Source of the DNA: Irineochytrium annulatum
Taxonomy: Eukaryota > Chytridiomycota > Chytridiomycetes > Chytridiales > Chytridiaceae
NCBI GenBank assembly: GCA_027600665.1
Contig: JADGJL010001077.1
Location: 1-10,466, forward strand
DNA: 10,466 nt
Direction: 5' to 3'
In this document: positions 1 through 8,443 of the stretch, in pieces
Layout: each line of letters begins with the position of its first letter
Numbering within the stretch: the stretch's first letter is position 1
Notes under the pieces: generated by a model
Databases searched by the model: none
What the model saw: only the letters and a program-made list of their open reading frames with translations
What the model was told of the DNA's origin: nothing
Translations under genes and position numbers: made by a program

Positions 1-68
1 CCCCCCCCCCCCGCCCCGCCCGCGCCCCCGTCCGGCGGGCCCCCGCCCCGGGGCGGCGCCGCCGGGGG
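1..68. repeat. C-rich low-complexity tract in the eS1 intron
   Basis: The window opens with twelve consecutive C bases, then almost only C and G until about position 68, including several C4-C5 runs and a perfect 12-bp palindrome at 52-63 (GGCGGCGCCGCC). The opposite strand has enough closely spaced G-runs for a G-quadruplex. No ATG lies upstream of the eS1 exon at 177, so this tract belongs to the intron (or leader) before that exon. It could also be a low-quality contig edge, since homopolymer C is prone to assembly error. Confidence 0.7.
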
Positions 69-176
69 AGGCCGTTGGATTACTGGGTCGAGCAGGGGTT
101 CGGGAGGAGGGTGGATTCGGAGTGGGACCGCGTGGACGGTTTTTGGTGGACCTGCCGACTAATCCTCCATTCAAAG

Positions 177-1099
177 GCGTTTGTCTAAGGGAAAGAAGGG
201 TATCAAGAAGAAGGTCGTCGACCCCTTCACCCGTAAGGACTGGTACGACATCAAGGCCCCCTCCTTCTTCGATGTCCGCACCGTCGGCAAGACCCTTGTG
301 AACCGCACCCAGGGTCTCAGTGAGTATTCTGGGCGAATCCGTCTTGGTTTTCTGCGCGTTGAGGGGGGTTCGTTTCTGATGCGATACAACCTTTGACAGA
401 GAACGCGAACGACTACCTGAAGAACCGCGTCCTCGAGGTCTCGCTCGCCGACCTCAACAAGAACCAGGAGGACTCGTTCCGGAAGGTTAAGCTCCAGATC
501 CACGACATCCAGGGCAAGAACTGCCTCACCAATTTCTACGGCATGGACTTCACTTCGGACAAGCTCCGCTCGCTCGTGAAGAAGTGGCAGTCCCTGATCG
601 AGGCCCACGTGGACGTCAAGACCACGGACGGCTACCTCCTCCGCCTCTTCTCGATCGCCTTCACCAAGCGCCGCCCGAACCAGATGCGGAAGACCACGTA
701 CGCGTCCTCGGCCCAGATCCGCCAGATCAGGAAGAAGATGTTCGAGATCATGACGAGGGAGGCGTCGAGCTGCGACCTGAAGGAGCTCGTCCAGAAGTTC
801 ATCCCGGAGGTCATTGGCAAGGAGATTGAGAAGGCCACCCAGGGCATCTACCCGCTCCAGTACTGCTACGTCCGCAAGGTGAAGATCTTGAAGGCGCCCA
901 AGTTCGAGATTGGGAAGCTGCTTGAGCTTCACGGGGAGTCGGCGGATGGTACCGGTACGAAGGTGGTTGGTGGAACGTTCAAGGAGGTGTGTATCTTTTT
1001 GATCCTTTTGCTTCACAATATTCGAAGTCTAACCGACCTCTTCTTTTTTCTTCCGTCGTGCCTTCTTCGAATTAGCCCGAGATCCTCGACTCCGTGTAA
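177..1099 (+). CDS. rps1: 40S ribosomal protein eS1 (S3a family), 5' partial, three exons visible
   Basis: This is a structural protein of the small cytosolic ribosomal subunit. Exons are 177-319, 400-986 and 1076-1099; introns are 320-399 (GTGAGT..ACAG) and 987-1075 (GTGTGT..TTAG, branch CTAAC at 1029-1033). Joined, they give 250 residues with the family signature: [82 protein letters not shown] text (here [14 protein letters not shown]) and a PEILDSV tail. The family is about 255-264 aa, so only some six or seven N-terminal residues are missing. The upstream boundary is an intron acceptor (ACTAAT branch at 158-163, AAAG at 173-176) that splits a Lys codon AA|G, which matches the usual MAVGKNKRL start. 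The first exon is outside the window. Strong codon bias creates a 281-codon open frame on the opposite strand, which is a shadow. Confidence 0.97.
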
Positions 1100-1129
1100 A
1101 AGGCTAATAAATACGGTTTTATTTACACG
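1093..1129. terminator. Two-way poly(A) signals inside an inverted repeat at the eS1 stop
   Basis: AATAAA at 1106-1111 starts only seven bases after the eS1 stop codon (1097-1099), and TTTATT at 1118-1123 reads AATAAA on the minus strand, which carries the convergent Ctr-type gene ending at 1324. An 8-bp inverted repeat, CGTGTAAA at 1093-1100 and TTTACACG at 1122-1129, encloses both and takes in the stop codon. The rest of the convergent spacer up to 1323 is moderately AT-rich, with no gene that I can support. Confidence 0.5.
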
Positions 1130-1323
1130 CTCAATTCCATGCTTTTCGCCGATGTTGGCACTTCGTTGGTAGCGAATAGCACCGAGACACGATCCACATG
1201 AATATAACGTGACCATTTGATATTGAGATATCTCTTCGTGTTGTGACGTAATTGTGTGGAGCAGGTGGAGTAGCAAAATAGAAATCAAGGATATATCAGC
1301 AGCATACAGAAGAGAACATTCCC

Positions 1324-2992
1324 CTAAACGTTCGGCAAACCCCCAAACACGAAGGCCCCAACCGTTAACCCTCCGACAACGCTTAAGCACAACCACCCAT
1401 TAAACGTCGCCACAACCAACACCAGCGCGACGATGCTCACACCTCCCAACAGCCTCTGCACCGCCCTTGCAGTCCTCCTCCTCCCCTCCCTCGTAACCCG
1501 CTCGATCGTGCCCCTGACCCGAGCTCGGATCCCGACGCGCGGACTCAGCAGCCCATCGCCCTCCGCCGCACCATCCTCCTCCGCATCACCCTCCCCTGTC
1601 CCATTCACACCGAGGCTCCGCTCCGCCTGCAAGCGAAGGTCCTCTACCTCCCAACCGCGCTCCCACCTCCGGCCGATCCAGCTCAACGCCTCCACGCTCA
1701 CGCCGATCGCGAACGCAATCGCCATCGCCGCGCCGAGCCCGCCCCAGCCCCTGACGACGGCCCAATCAAAGACGACGTACTCCGGGGGCCCTCCGAAGAA
1801 GTGCAGGAAGGGCCTCCACTGCGGCCTCTCGGGCCCCGGCTCCGGCTCGGGCTCCGGCTCGGGCGTCGGCGGGCAGAGGGTAAAGTTGACGGGCGCGGCG
1901 CGCTCGCAGAATTGGACGTGGGAGGAGCAAGAGGGGAGCGTCGGGTGGGAGGCGCAGTGGGACGAGTAGAGGAGGAGGGGCTCACAGGCCGGTGGCCGAT
2001 GGGTCGGATAGGGAAGAGGAATCGACGGGGAGTGGGCGCGATAGGTCGGCGACGTGGGCGAGGGCGGCGGCGGCGGCGGCGGCCGAGGAAAGCGCGTGGC
2101 TCGTGCGAGGAACGGTGGCGTGGTCGGGGGGATCCCGATCTCTTCCGAAGAAGTCTCGGTGGCCGTCTCGGTCGCGGTCTCGGTAGGCACCAACGTGATG
2201 GTGGACGTCGGGACCTCGGGTAGATCTCCATCGCCCGGTTTGTCCCCAAAGCACACGTCACACTCGTGACCCCACTCCCTCGCGCAACCCATCTTCAGCA
2301 GCCGCTCCAGCTCGGTCCTGGATACGATGCCCTGCGGCACGCCTTCCTCACCGCACTGCCGCACGACGCTCGCGGGCCGACACAGTTGCGTGTAGGTGCG
2401 ACATCCACGCAGCGTCGGCGCGTCGAGATGGCACGCGGTCGCCAGGAGGGAGAACGGACTGCAGAGCGGGTGCAGGAGGAAGGGCGGGGAGGAGAGACAG
2501 AGGCGGAGGAGCGTGCATGCTATGTTCGTATAAAAAGGCGCCACGGGAGGACGTCAGTCAGCACGGTACCTACACACCATCGTGTATTCAAACAAAAAAC
2601 CAATAAAGTACCTGGCAAGCCAGGATCGTTCTCGCACACGTCAGCCAGCATGGGGATCGTCTGGCTCGGCGGTAATGTGAAGGCCGCGCAATCTGGCTGC
2701 GTCTGTTAAGTTCGGTCAGCATTCGTTGTCATCGTCCACCCGAAGCCAGAGACGTGCATACCGGATCAAATATGCATCCATTCGCGGGCTGCGTGGCCGC
2801 GGTCGGGATGAGCGCCGGGATGGCCGCGATGAGGAGGATTGCGGCTAGTCGGTTTGCGACGCCGGTGGTCCGATCGGACCGGGCCCGTGCCCGTAGCAAC
2901 CGGTTGGATCTTAAGGAGACCGGGGCCGGGGCCGGGGAGGACGCTGGGGACGAGGACCGGCGGGGGTGGCGGCCGTGGGAGTGCATGGTCAT
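1324..2992 (-). CDS. Ctr-type copper transporter homologue with Cys-rich ectodomain and no MxxxM filter
   Basis: Exons are 2992-2762, 2702-2612 and 2519-1324; introns are 2761-2703 (GTATGC..ACAG, branch CTGAC) and 2611-2520 (GTACTT..ATAG, branch CTGAC). The joined protein is 505 aa. The start sits in GCCACCATG, and a second ATG lies two codons later. Residues about 48-67 are a signal anchor or late signal peptide. Residues 73-323 hold 18 cysteines in spaced sets (for example CENDPGLPAC, LCSPFSLLATAC, HECDVC, HCASHPTLPSC), broken by Thr-Glu repeats and a Pro run. The Ctr domain follows: LHFFGG (346-351), helix 1 (about 365-387), an acidic then basic cytosolic loop, and helices 2-3 (about 467-500) with ATFNGWLC and GLTVG. 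The last two match human CTR1 TM2-TM3 (MTYNAYLC; GxxxG). Where the family has MxxxM, this protein has Val474 and Ala478, and there is no HCH tail. Homology is well supported; copper transport is an inference and may have been lost. Confidence 0.8.
1837..1863 (-). repeat. Pro-Glu dipeptide repeat in the Ctr ectodomain
   Basis: Near-identical 12-bp units (GGCTCCGGCTCG on the plus strand) encode PEPEPEPEP just before the first Ctr helix. This is probably an extended spacer that varies in length between strains. Confidence 0.7.
2063..2083. repeat. (GGC)7 trinucleotide microsatellite
   Basis: Seven perfect GGC units, read on the minus strand as CCG codons, encode the Pro run in the ectodomain of the Ctr-type protein. 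Length changes in steps of three bases would keep the frame. Confidence 0.8.
2152..2184 (-). repeat. Thr-Glu repeat (TETATETATET) in the Ctr ectodomain
   Basis: Three near-copies of a 12-bp unit encode a Thr/Glu/Ala repeat between the two cysteine-rich parts of the ectodomain. It is likely an O-glycosylated linker, by analogy with Thr-rich fungal surface proteins. Confidence 0.6.
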
Positions 2993-3512
2993 GGTGGCGA
3001 CGCTCAAGCGAAATTGACGAAGTCCAAGCGGAAGCGATCGGGATGCGTGACCCGTGGCCCGGTTGCGAGTGAACCTCCCTTCAGATAGTTGAACGTTTGC
3101 ACAAGTATTTTAGTCACTACGACAGGGCCGGCAGAGCAGATACGGGATGGAACGGCTGTTCAGTCGAGCGACGCGTGCGTGCGAGTTCAGTGCAGAGTAG
3201 CTTCTCCTGTCCTTTATTTAATTGCATCGTCCTCGCCTTCGCGCAAGAATACTCAGCGTTGGTCGGCAGTGTTCCGCGAGAGGCCGCCCGAAGTCCTGAC
3301 GCGAAATCCAACGACGACTGATTTCTCGACTGCAATCCTCGTGAGGGAAACCATCTCTCTTGCAGAGACATGGGGTTCATAGGCAGCATATTTTATTTTA
3401 TTTATTCGTCTCTCTACGGAGGAGGAGGCGGGCCTCAATGAGTGACAAAAACAGAACGTTGTGCTCGCACTGAAGGGAAACGAGGACGCTGGCACGGTTA
3501 CCACCTAAGTTT
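2993..3512. other. Intergenic: promoter of the Ctr-type gene and 3' region of the upstream surface-protein gene
   Basis: This stretch of 520 bases separates two genes that both run on the minus strand. It must hold the promoter and leader of the Ctr-type gene (right next to 2992) and the 3' UTR of the surface-protein gene (left of 3513). I see no convincing TATA box and no clear copper-response element of the yeast Mac1 type. Short open frames on both strands here have no recognisable protein character and I do not call them. Confidence 0.6.
3392..3406 (-). terminator. Overlapping minus-strand poly(A) signals
   Basis: TTTATT occurs at 3392-3397, 3397-3402 and 3401-3406, giving three overlapping AATAAA hexamers on the minus strand about 110-120 bases after the stop codon of the surface-protein gene (3513). 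Position and sequence fit its polyadenylation signal. Confidence 0.55.
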
Positions 3513-5137
3513 CTAAACCGAACCCCCGATCAATGCGGCCACGACAATACCCACCGCGATCGACCATCTCCACCCGCCCGTTGGTCCAAGTCTCGACGCC
3601 CCAGACGTTTTAGACGTGGTCGTAGTGGAGGCCGTGCCAGCCGCAACCGGTGCTATCGAGGTGCTTGATACCGGGGCGCTTGCCGCGGCGCCACCAGTCG
3701 ACGCCGCTACGCCTGTACCCAACGCACCCGCCGACGCCCCAGCCGTCCCAGTCGCCGACGCCGCCGCCGCCGTCGCGCCCCCACCCGGCGCCGCCGCGCT
3801 GACCGTAGCATTCAATCCGGCTCCCCCCGTGTTCGCCTCCGCGAACCCGATCCCCTGAAACGTCCCAGTCGTTGTCCCCGCCGCGGGCGTCACCGCCGCG
3901 GCCGTCGTCGGCGTCGCAGCAGGCGGCGGCGTCCAAGGCGTGATGGTGACGCTCTTGGGCGTTCCCGACGTGATGGGCGGCGGCGAGTACGGCGCGGGAG
4001 TGATAACGGGCGACCCGAGGATGTAGTACGTCGGGCAGTTGCGCGGGAAGGCCTGAATGTTGGGCGGCTCGGGCGTGTACGCGCCCGTGAGCTGGGCGTA
4101 GTTGTTGAAGGAGATGGGAGCTTGGGCGTAGGACGATAGATCGAGGACGTGGATGCTGTCGCGCATGTTTTTTTTTAGCAACGGGAAGGGATAAAAAAGG
4201 GGTGTCACCTGTAGAAGCCTGAGTACATGGGGTTGCCCGAGACGACGTCCGCGAGAATGGTCTTGTCGAGGTACTCGTTCGTGTAAATGTCCGTCATGTT
4301 GTCGAGGAGGACGTATCCCGACGGGATGACGGAGCGCTGGTTCTCAAAGTATCCGATGTCGAAGTAGGCGACCTCGTTCGCCTGGAACCAGCCAGGGCGG
4401 ATGGACGGGGGCGTGAGGCCCTTGATCCCTGTGGTGTCGATCAGGCGGGAGCCGGGCGGGACGATCGGATAGTTGACGTAGAGGCCGCTAGGGTAAGTCA
4501 GGTAGTTTCGAACGAGGACTTCGTAATCCGTGTACTGTTGTTGTGAGAATTAAACCCCATTCTGCAGCATCTTCCTAAGTATACTCACGTAATTGAACGC
4601 AAAGCTGGCCGGCACGACCGCGATCTGCGTCTCCCAAGCGTCCGAGTAACCCTCAATGCACGGCAAGGTGCTGAACAGCGGCCACCCTGCCGAGGTCCCG
4701 TTCGGGTAGATGGGCGTGATGACGGCGTTCGTAAAGACGGACCACGGCCGCTTCGTGATTTGGACCTGAGACGTCGGGCCGAAATCCCAGCACCAGGCCT
4801 GCGTGCTCGAGTGGAAGAAAGGGAGCGTCGAGAAGTTCATGGCCGCCACGCCCGAGAGGTCGACGTAGGGGTCGCAAGCTAAGTAAGTGTTAGACGATCC
4901 AGCTAAAGAGAAAACAGGGATGGGCCAGTTCTTACATCTGCAAAGCAATCGGTGAGAGGAGCGATGTCGCAAAGAAACAAAACGGTCAACACCCGGCGAT
5001 GGATAGGCCCCAACTGCGAAAGAGGGAGCGGAACCGCTTTCCCAACCCAAATCAAACACTCACAGCGCGTTCCGCGGCCTCAGTTTCCCCATCGATCCCA
5101 GTCCAGGCCTCGCGAAGTGCGCGATACCATCAAGCAT
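3513..5137 (-). CDS. Unrecognised probable cell-surface protein with GPI-signal-like C-terminus
   Basis: I do not recognise the family. My model has exons 5137-5064, 4937-4589, 4534-4209 and 4155-3513, giving 463 aa. The last two introns, 4588-4535 (GTGAGT..ACAG) and 4208-4156 (GTGACA..ACAG), are solid: removing them joins NYYTDYEVL and GFYRSIHVL in frame. Residues about 46-290 form a globular-looking part rich in Tyr, Pro and Trp (WCWDFGPTSQ, YPSGLYVNYPIVPPGSRL, VVSGNPMYSGFYR) with cysteines at 46, 74, 118 and 290. After a Pro/Thr segment comes an Ala/Gly/Ser/Thr stalk, then a short hydrophobic end (WSIAVGIVVAALIGG) that resembles a GPI-attachment signal. The 5' end is uncertain: an in-frame ATG at 5245 would add 36 residues, neither start gives a clear signal peptide, and a 57-nt segment (4935-4879) may also be spliced. 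An extracellular location is inferred from the C-terminus and composition. Confidence 0.6.
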
Positions 5138-5366
5138 GGCTGGCTTTGTATTTCGACGCGACGACGACGGCTCCTGGGGTGACGACGGCTGAGGAGCCGA
5201 TGTGCGATCTGATTTACGGGCGAGGAATTGGCGGGGGTGTCCCATTGTCCGTGCGGACGTTGACTTAATACTCAGGGTCTGGATTTACACGGCCTCGGCC
5301 ACATGCAACGGTAATAAACGATGAAAGTCCGCTGCCCTTGACACCTCAAAACATACTTTCATCTGC
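5138..5366. promoter_or_regulatory. Short divergent promoter between the surface-protein and pentaspan genes
   Basis: The two genes run apart from 5137 (minus) and 5367 (plus), leaving 229 bases, or only 121 if the minus gene starts at 5245. ATTGG at 5227-5231 is a CCAAT box on the minus strand, about 90 bases before the ATG at 5137, which mildly favours that start. GTCCG-TG-CGGAC at 5247-5258 is an inverted repeat containing CCG-N2-CGG, a pattern compatible with a Zn2Cys6 regulator. No factor is assigned. I see no TATA box. Confidence 0.4.
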
Positions 5367-8300
5367 ATGCAGGCTCCACTCCTCGCCCTCCTGGCCGTCG
5401 CGCAGCTTGCGCAGCTACCCCGGCCCGTGGGCGCCTCCAACGGCACCGGCTCCGCGGCCCCACCACCAGACCCGAACTCCTACGGCATGGACATTTGGCA
5501 GTCCATCGCCGCAGGCCTCCGCCAGTCCGTGGACGCCACGCTCGTCTTCGGCAACGGGACCACCCCGGCCCAGATGGCCCAGTCCCAGGTGCGCCTGCTC
5601 GTCGCGTGCGCCGTCTTCGTCCTCTTCGGTGCGCTCTGCATCCCCGTCTGGCTCTTCGTGTCGACGAGGTGCATGGGCCGCCCTCGAGCCGAGGACAAGG
5701 TGGACCTTGAGAACCACGACAAGCGCTACATGGCCGTCGGCGTTCTGGCGGGGGCCGCGGCCGCCGTCGCTGTATGCGCCATCACGGGTATCAGGGGCTC
5801 GGCGTCCTTCAACGACTCGGTCATCGCGCTGAACGGGTCCGTGGCCGGGCTGCTGGACGACGTGAACACGACCATTGGGAGCATCCCGGACGTGATCGAC
5901 CGGTCCACGTATGAGCTGTCGTACGGGCTCAACTTGACAGTCGACGCCGTCATCTACGCCGCCATCAACGTGACCGTCGTCGAGGCGGCGCTCGGAAGCC
6001 CCCGCACCGGACCAGGCCCGGGGTACACGCTCATTCAGGACATCAGGACGCTGGCGGACATCTCGACCAACCTCACTGCGAACGGGACTTACATCGACGC
6101 GTTGGTCAAGAGGCTGGTTGAGGTTGTCGGAAACCTCACAATCGGTGAGAACGCTTTGCACATTACCCCTTTACGAATTCGCTGACTTATGCATTCTTTA
6201 CCGAATAGAGTTCCAACAGCTCAACGGCAACCTCAGCGCCATGAACGGTGTATTCAACTCCACGAACCCTCCCTTCCAATACCAGCTCACCCAGAAGCTC
6301 CCCATCTTTAACGTCAACACCACGCTCGGCAACGCCACCGACATCCTCAACACGGCCCGAAACAACCCGCTCATGACGCCCATCACCCAGGTCCTTGGCG
6401 CAATCCCGAACTTCACCTCCATCTACTCCTCGGTCGCGCCGACGTTCTACAACCTGACCGCGGTCGTGGACGGCGTCATCTCGGGCAAGACGAGGGGGAT
6501 CAAGGGGACGATCAGCACGCAGATCGACGCGGCCGGCGTCACGGCGCAGAATCAAAGCGCGGGCTTCGTGCAGAAGGTCGACCCGATCTTGGAGCAGATC
6601 AGGAACATGAGCGTCGCGATCTTCGAGAGCGGGGGTGATGGCGGTGGCGGCGGGGCTGTGAGGTATGCGGCCATCATGGAGACGGTTATGATTGTTGTGC
6701 TGGTCCTCAGCGGAGTCATGATGCTCGCAGTCGTTTTGAGCGTTGTTTGGAAGTTCCCAATGGGCCTTAGGCTGTAAGCAATTTCTTCGCCGTTTCTTGA
6801 TTTCTCTTGACTGAAGCCGCATACAGGACCCTTTTTGAGGTCGCCCTCCTGGCCATGATCTGCTTCGTGGCCGGCGCCGTCCTCTTCGCGATGGCCTACT
6901 TGGTCGGACAGGGCTGCTATATGTTCGAGCAGAAGAACTCGACTCTGGTGGCTCAGTTCGACGCGAGCGCTGGCGCTTCCTTCAAGGCCTTCGTCGCTGG
7001 TCGCGATAAGTGCATTAGCGATCCGTCGAGGAGTCTCCTAAGCTTCGCCGACGATCTGGGCACCAACCTAACGAACCAGATCAACTTCACCAACTACGCC
7101 ATGTCGGCCTTCGACTCATTCAACCTCAACGCGATCCAGTCGATCAACATCACGTAAGTTTCATTCACGGCTGAAGGTGGTGGTCAGCATCTAATGCGTT
7201 ACAAATACAGCGACTTCCTTCCCGCCATGTCCTCCCCTCTGCTGAACGACTCCACCACGGCCATCATCAACGGCCTCACGGGCGCGCTCGACGTCAGCCC
7301 CTTTGCCCAGCTTGGCGCTCTCAACCTCACGGCCATCCGCGACGCGGCCGTTAACATCAGCGCCACGCTGGCCTCGCTACTCTCGTCGGCGGGCCAGCCG
7401 AGCGCGTCCGGGTTCACCGTCACTCCGTCGAGCGCGGGCCCCCTGGCGGAAAATGAGATGGGCCAGTTCCTGACGACGTGGAACGCGACGCTGGGGTTGC
7501 TAGGGAACGTCATCCAGGGAGTCGGGGATCTTATTGTGGCCGTTCATACATTCTCCGACATTGTCGCGGGCGTTGAAAATGGGATTTTGAGCGGGGCGGT
7601 AAGCATATACTCAGTTTTTAACAGTTGCGGAAAGCTTTGGCTAACGACAAAACTTGGTTTTAGGACCTAAGCATGACGATGCCGGCGCTATTTAACTCGA
7701 CCGAGCAGATCCTGACGTTCTACGCGGGCCAGGTCGTTCAGAACGTGACGGCCGTCGTGCCCAACGCTAAGTCGCTCCTCCTCGGGTTCACCAACAACGA
7801 GTTCGACCGCGCGGCGTCCTCCCTGCCGTGCCACGGCATCATGTCCGATACGATGACGGTCCAGGACGGCGTCTGCAAGTCCATGAGGTATGCTTTCCTC
7901 CTTCCCACCTTGCCACTCCTTCGACGTCGAATGCTAAAATTCTTATTTTACAGCGAGTCCCTCGACATCCTCTACCTCTCCTTCCTTCTCTGCGGCCTCG
8001 CCATGTTCGTCTGCATGTCCTGCATGGGCCCCATCACGAACCGCATCGCGTCCCGCGGCCTCGACCCCACAGGCGTTGTCCCCCGCAAGGGCGCCGCCGG
8101 CAGCGGCCGCGACGACGGCAGCATGTCGACGCTCTCGTCTTCGTCCATGAACACGCTCATGAACGAGAGGCGCGGCAAGACGTTCGGGAAGGCCACCCCG
8201 AAGATCAAGGATACGAAGCACGTGGACGAGCTGCTGCCGACGGAGGAGCCATGGAATGTCGCCGCGACGGCCACGATGCTAGCGGCCGATCTGGAGGCGG

Positions 8301-8443
8301 ACGCGGCGATGGCGGCGGAGGCAGTCGCGGCGCCAACGACGGGTTTGAGGCCAGGGCAGGACATACCGTTCGACGTGTACCGCGGAAGGTCGACCGGCGA
8401 GATCTCGCAGAACTATGTGTTCTTGGACGAGTCGCGGAAGTGA
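5367..8443 (+). CDS. Prominin/tweety-like pentaspan membrane glycoprotein
   Basis: Exons are 5367-6144, 6209-6773, 6827-7153, 7211-7598, 7664-7887 and 7954-8443. All five introns (53-66 nt) begin GTGAGA, GTAAGC, GTAAGT or GTATGC, end in AG and have CTGAC, CTAAT or CTAAC-like branch sites. The joined protein is 923 aa. It starts at the first in-frame ATG after an upstream stop and has a signal peptide (about 1-23). Helix 1 is at about 76-99, a short Cys/Arg loop follows, and helix 2 is at about 121-143. Then come a large loop (about 144-412), helix 3 (413-440), helix 4 (451-475), a second large loop (476-764), helix 5 (765-787) and a Ser/Ala-rich tail. The two loops carry more than 20 N-x-S/T sites, so they are almost certainly lumenal or extracellular. 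Prominins (about 860 aa) and tweety proteins share this topology; prominins shape plasma-membrane protrusions and bind cholesterol. The fungal fusion protein Prm1 is an alternative, but it is usually described with four helices. The gene is secure; the family call rests on topology. Confidence 0.7.

Noticed and set aside
171..1016. 281-codon open frame on the minus strand across the eS1 gene
   Set aside because: It lies exactly opposite a certain ribosomal protein gene, runs through its intron, and is Leu/Arg/Val-rich in the way GC-biased antisense shadows are.
1698..2261. Arg/Pro/Ser-rich alternative frames on both strands in the Ctr ectodomain
   Set aside because: Composition comes from the GGC and GGCTCC repeats read in other frames. 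Only the Ctr frame shows conserved family motifs.
2429..2470. Acceptor-like CTGCAG inside the third Ctr exon, suggesting another intron
   Set aside because: Using it breaks the phase set by the donor at 2611, while the acceptor at 2520 keeps the frame and the cysteine pattern.
3089..3504. Several open frames of 70-97 codons in the spacer upstream of the Ctr-type gene
   Set aside because: They overlap each other on both strands, lack recognisable motifs and include the poly(A) signal region of the neighbouring gene.
4936..5013. A longer exon from the acceptor at 5014 to the donor at 4935 in the surface-protein gene
   Set aside because: Joined to the donor at 5063 it runs into a TGA stop. It works only with a weak GTATCG donor at 5127, and the residues look non-coding.
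5415..6161. 248-codon minus-strand open frame inside the first pentaspan exon
   Set aside because: It is a shadow of strong codon bias. The plus frame has a signal peptide, helices, sequons and clean introns.
6187..6822. 211-codon minus-strand open frame
   Set aside because: It crosses two introns and one exon of the pentaspan gene and has no protein features of its own.
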